This document shows positions 60,077 to 64,000 of a stretch of 64,000 nucleotides of DNA, in pieces. A program made the position numbers and the translations under genes. Position 1 is the first letter of the stretch, and every line of letters begins with the position of its first letter. The notes beneath the pieces were generated by a model. That model did not search any database. It saw only the letters and a list, made by a program, of their open reading frames with translations, and was not told the origin of the DNA. Source of the stretch: Halomonas sp. TD01 (GTDB taxonomy: Bacteria > Pseudomonadota > Gammaproteobacteria > Pseudomonadales > Halomonadaceae). The stretch covers positions 372,001 through 436,000 of the forward strand of contig NZ_OV350343.1 in NCBI RefSeq assembly GCF_923868895.1, in the 5' to 3' direction.

Positions 60077-60222
60077 TGAGATGGACCGAGCGCTTGCCGC
60101 CACGTAAGGGCACCACTAGAATGTCGCCCATACTATTTTAGCTTATAAAAAACGACTGATTTATAACCATTCACTATTGACCACGACCGGGAAGCACCCG
60201 GTCCCGCAAGAGGGATAGCAAG

Positions 60223-60546
60223 ATGACGTTTGTCGTTACCGAGAACTGCATCCAGTGCAAATACACCGACTGTGTGGAAGTCTGTCCGGTCGACTGCTTC
60301 TACGAAGGGCCCAACTTCCTGGTCATTCACCCAGACGAGTGTATTGACTGCGCCCTGTGTGAACCGGAGTGCCCTGCAGAAGCGATCTTCTCTGAAGATG
60401 AGCTGCCGGATGGCCAAGAACAGTTTATAGAAATCAACGCTGAATTAGCCGACGTATGGCCGAATATTGCCGAGAAAAAAGATCCGCTGCCCGATGCAGA
60501 AGAGTGGGACGGCAAAACAGGCAAGCTGGAAAAGCTAGAACGCTAA
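60223..60546 (+). CDS. fdxA: Seven-iron ferredoxin FdxA
   Basis: The 107-residue ferredoxin has C9, C17 and C50 for the [3Fe-4S] cluster and C21, C40, C43 and C46 for the [4Fe-4S] cluster, the Azotobacter FdI arrangement. It ends with an acidic C-terminal extension. It may feed electrons to biosynthetic or redox-sensing partners. It is 146 bases after mutS and ends in a terminator facing the Rsm-like RNA. Confidence 0.97.
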   Translation: MTFVVTENCIQCKYTDCVEVCPVDCFYEGPNFLVIHPDECIDCALCEPECPAEAIFSEDELPDGQEQFIEINAELADVWPNIAEKKDPLPDAEEWDGKTGKLEKLER

Positions 60547-60569
60547 TCCAATAAGCCACGCCTTTTCAG

Positions 60570-60593
60570 ACCAGCGTTCGCGCTGGTTTTTTT
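60570..60593 (+). terminator. Intrinsic terminator of fdxA
   Basis: A seven-base stem ACCAGCG/CGCTGGT closed by a TTCG tetraloop is followed by a run of seven T residues, 23 bases past the fdxA stop. Confidence 0.92.
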
Positions 60594-60615
60594 GTGCGCC
60601 ACGGATCGGGCGCAC

Positions 60616-60640
60616 AAAAAAAGGCGGCCCGTAGGCCGCC
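60616..60640 (-). terminator. Intrinsic terminator of the Rsm-like sRNA
   Basis: A GGCGGCC/GGCCGCC stem with a four-base loop (60640-60623) is followed on the minus strand by seven T residues (60622-60616). Further on, GTGCGCC and GGCGCAC arms mirror each other between this terminator and that of fdxA. Confidence 0.93.
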
Positions 60641-60880
60641 CGCTCCAAGCACTTCCTCTGACCGCTCCATGTGTCAAACTCCTCAGATACGATCCTTGCC
60701 AGGGCTCACATCACTGTGTCACCCGGCGTATCTGGCCTGCATCCCGCTGCATCCTGCCTGAAGCATCCTTGCCTCCCCTGTCCTGATTGCATTGTGGCAG
60801 AAAGCCATCACAACTCAAGCAGGCCAAAACGGCAACAGGCGAGCCGCAGCGGCTCGCCTGTCATCTAAAAATCCAACAAA
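60616..60880 (-). ncRNA. Candidate CsrB/RsmZ-class sRNA that sequesters CsrA
   Basis: On the minus strand this gene-free stretch carries GGA at eleven places: 60874, 60783, 60776, 60768, 60754, 60744, 60695, 60682, 60668, 60656 and 60646 (first base of each). Ten fall in about 140 bases, where about two are expected by chance. Many sit in AGGATG, GGGATG or AGGAAG contexts, and GCAAGGATGC can form a hairpin exposing AGGA. A 12-base perfect stem (60836-60862 region, ACAGGCGAGCCG and complement) lies near the 5' end, and a strong intrinsic terminator ends the RNA at about 60616. TATGTT at 60892-60887 is a plausible -10, placing the start near 60880, about 63 bases from the GacA-type box. Length would be about 265. 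In Pseudomonas, rsmZ also lies next to fdxA. Confidence 0.85.
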
Positions 60881-60934
60881 ATCAAAAACATAATCTTAAG
60901 CAAAAAAACCATTTGAGCGGTTAGCGTCGGCATT

Positions 60935-60974
60935 TGTAAGATATCTCTTACAAAATTTTAAGATATCTCTTACA
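60935..60974 (-). promoter_or_regulatory. Tandem GacA-type upstream activating sites
   Basis: TGTAAG-N6-CTTACA, the GacA box of rsm/csrB promoters, occurs exactly at 60935-60952. A second copy with the left arm changed to TTTAAG lies at 60957-60974, 22 bases away (two helical turns), with the same ATATCT centre. They stand 21 bases after the eno stop and about 55-95 bases upstream of the predicted sRNA start. Confidence 0.88.
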
Positions 60975-60994
60975 CACCGACGCCCATTTTTCGC

Positions 60995-63241
<2,247 letters not shown>

Positions 63242-64000
63242 TTATTCCTGAGTCGTTGTATGGGCGCGCGTACGTGCCGTTTTATGCTCTAAAGCGGCAT
63301 TAACAAATCCGGAGAACAGCGGATGCCCGTCACGCGGTGTCGACGTAAACTCCGGGTGGAATTGACACGCCACGTACCAAGGGTGGTCAGCCAGCTCGAC
63401 TACTTCTACCAAGGATTGATCGACACTCTTGCCTGAGACAACCAAACCTGCCTGCTCTAGCTCATCAATAAACTGGTTATTGACTTCAAAGCGGTGGCGG
63501 TGACGCTCGACAATCTCATCAGCACCGTAGGCTTCGCGAGCTTTGCTACCGGATTTCAAGTGACAGACCTGACCGCCTAGACGCATGGTGCCACCTAAAT
63601 CAGACGCGGCGTCGCGCAGCTCGATCTTTCCTTCAGCGTTAATCCACTCGGTAATCAAGCCCACCACGGGGTGCTGGGTATCATGAGTAAATTCGGTAGA
63701 GTTAGCGTCTTTCCAGCCAGCTACGTTGCGGGCAAACTCGATAACCGCCACCTGCATGCCCAAGCAAATACCCAAGTAGGGAATGTTGTTCTCACGAGCA
63801 AACTGAGCAGTAAGAATTTTGCCTTCCACGCCGCGCTCGCCGAAGCCGCCAGGTACTAAGATGGCATCTTTGCCAGCTAACCGCTCGGTGCCATGGTGCT
63901 CGATATCTTCGGAGTCGATATAGTCGACATTCACCTTAATACGACCTTGAATGCCTGCGTGAATAAGCGCTTCGTTGAGCGACTTGTAGGCATCCAGCAG
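63242..64000 (-). CDS. pyrG: CTP synthase, 5' part beyond the window edge
   Basis: The frame is open from base 64000 to the stop at 63242, giving the C-terminal 253 residues of a protein of roughly 545. The window edge cuts it at [16 protein letters not shown], the end of the synthetase domain. The glutamine amidotransferase domain follows, with [11 protein letters not shown], nucleophile in GICLGMQ and the triad CQFHPEF. It makes CTP from UTP. A GTG at 63934 is an internal codon, not the start. Confidence 0.97.
   Translation of the reverse strand: MLDAYKSLNEALIHAGIQGRIKVNVDYIDSEDIEHHGTERLAGKDAILVPGGFGERGVEGKILTAQFARENNIPYLGICLGMQVAVIEFARNVAGWKDANSTEFTHDTQHPVVGLITEWINAEGKIELRDAASDLGGTMRLGGQVCHLKSGSKAREAYGADEIVERHRHRFEVNNQFIDELEQAGLVVSGKSVDQSLVEVVELADHPWYVACQFHPEFTSTPRDGHPLFSGFVNAALEHKTARTRAHTTTQE

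Noticed and set aside
60592..60868. Two plus-strand open frames of about 65 codons between fdxA and eno
   Set aside because: They lie antisense to the Rsm-like RNA; no ribosome-binding site, and the Cys/Ser/Pro-rich translations come from the TCC runs complementary to GGA motifs.

Overview
The window is ordinary gammaproteobacterial chromosome carrying one foreign-looking end. Gene order (guaB-guaA beside xseA; smc-zipA-ligA; a complete ccmABCDEFGHI operon; mutS-fdxA-sRNA; pyrG-kdsA-eno; recA-recX-alaS-lysC-csrA followed by tRNA-Ser and two tRNA-Arg genes), acidic proteins and a Na+-translocating oxaloacetate decarboxylase (oadGAB) point to a halophilic member of the Halomonadaceae (Halomonas or a close relative). 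This is inference from protein content, not a database match.

Region 1-5861 is accessory DNA abutting the 3' end of guaA, a known integration hotspot. All genes run on the minus strand in two blocks. The block next to guaA is sce7726 (PD-(D/E)XK-like), sce7725 and a RES-domain protein with a Cys4 N-terminus. About 800 bp further on, beyond a MITE-like element, come an SF1 UvrD-like helicase and a DarT-like (DUF4433) ADP-ribosyltransferase coupled by an ATGA overlap and cut by the window edge. Two predicted NAD+-using effectors, a nuclease-like protein and a helicase suggest an undescribed defence locus.

Region 5862-25723 holds guaBA, xseA, two small acidic proteins among short tandem repeats, an SDR oxidoreductase, an amino-acid ABC transporter operon that also encodes a C45 N-terminal-nucleophile hydrolase and an RpiR regulator, argA, a Pit phosphate transporter with its PhoU-like partner, a CYTH protein, a voltage-gated-type K+ channel with a C-terminal zinc ribbon, a class C acid phosphatase, rnm-yciO and a YciI protein. 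Region 25724-44009 holds mnmC, yheU-ligA, a very long zipA, smc and the cytochrome c maturation operon.

Region 44010-64000 begins with a UmuD/LexA-like gene behind two LexA boxes whose product lacks the catalytic serine. It continues through yigZ, oadGAB, dusC, three tRNAs, csrA, lysC, alaS, recX, recA (with an SOS box), pncC, mutS, fdxA, eno, kdsA and the 5'-truncated pyrG. Between fdxA and eno, on the minus strand, lies a gene-free stretch with eleven GGA motifs, a strong intrinsic terminator and, just upstream, tandem GacA-type boxes. This is a clear candidate for the CsrB/RsmZ-class RNA that titrates the CsrA encoded 10 kb away, and it sits in the same mutS-fdxA neighbourhood as rsmZ of Pseudomonas.
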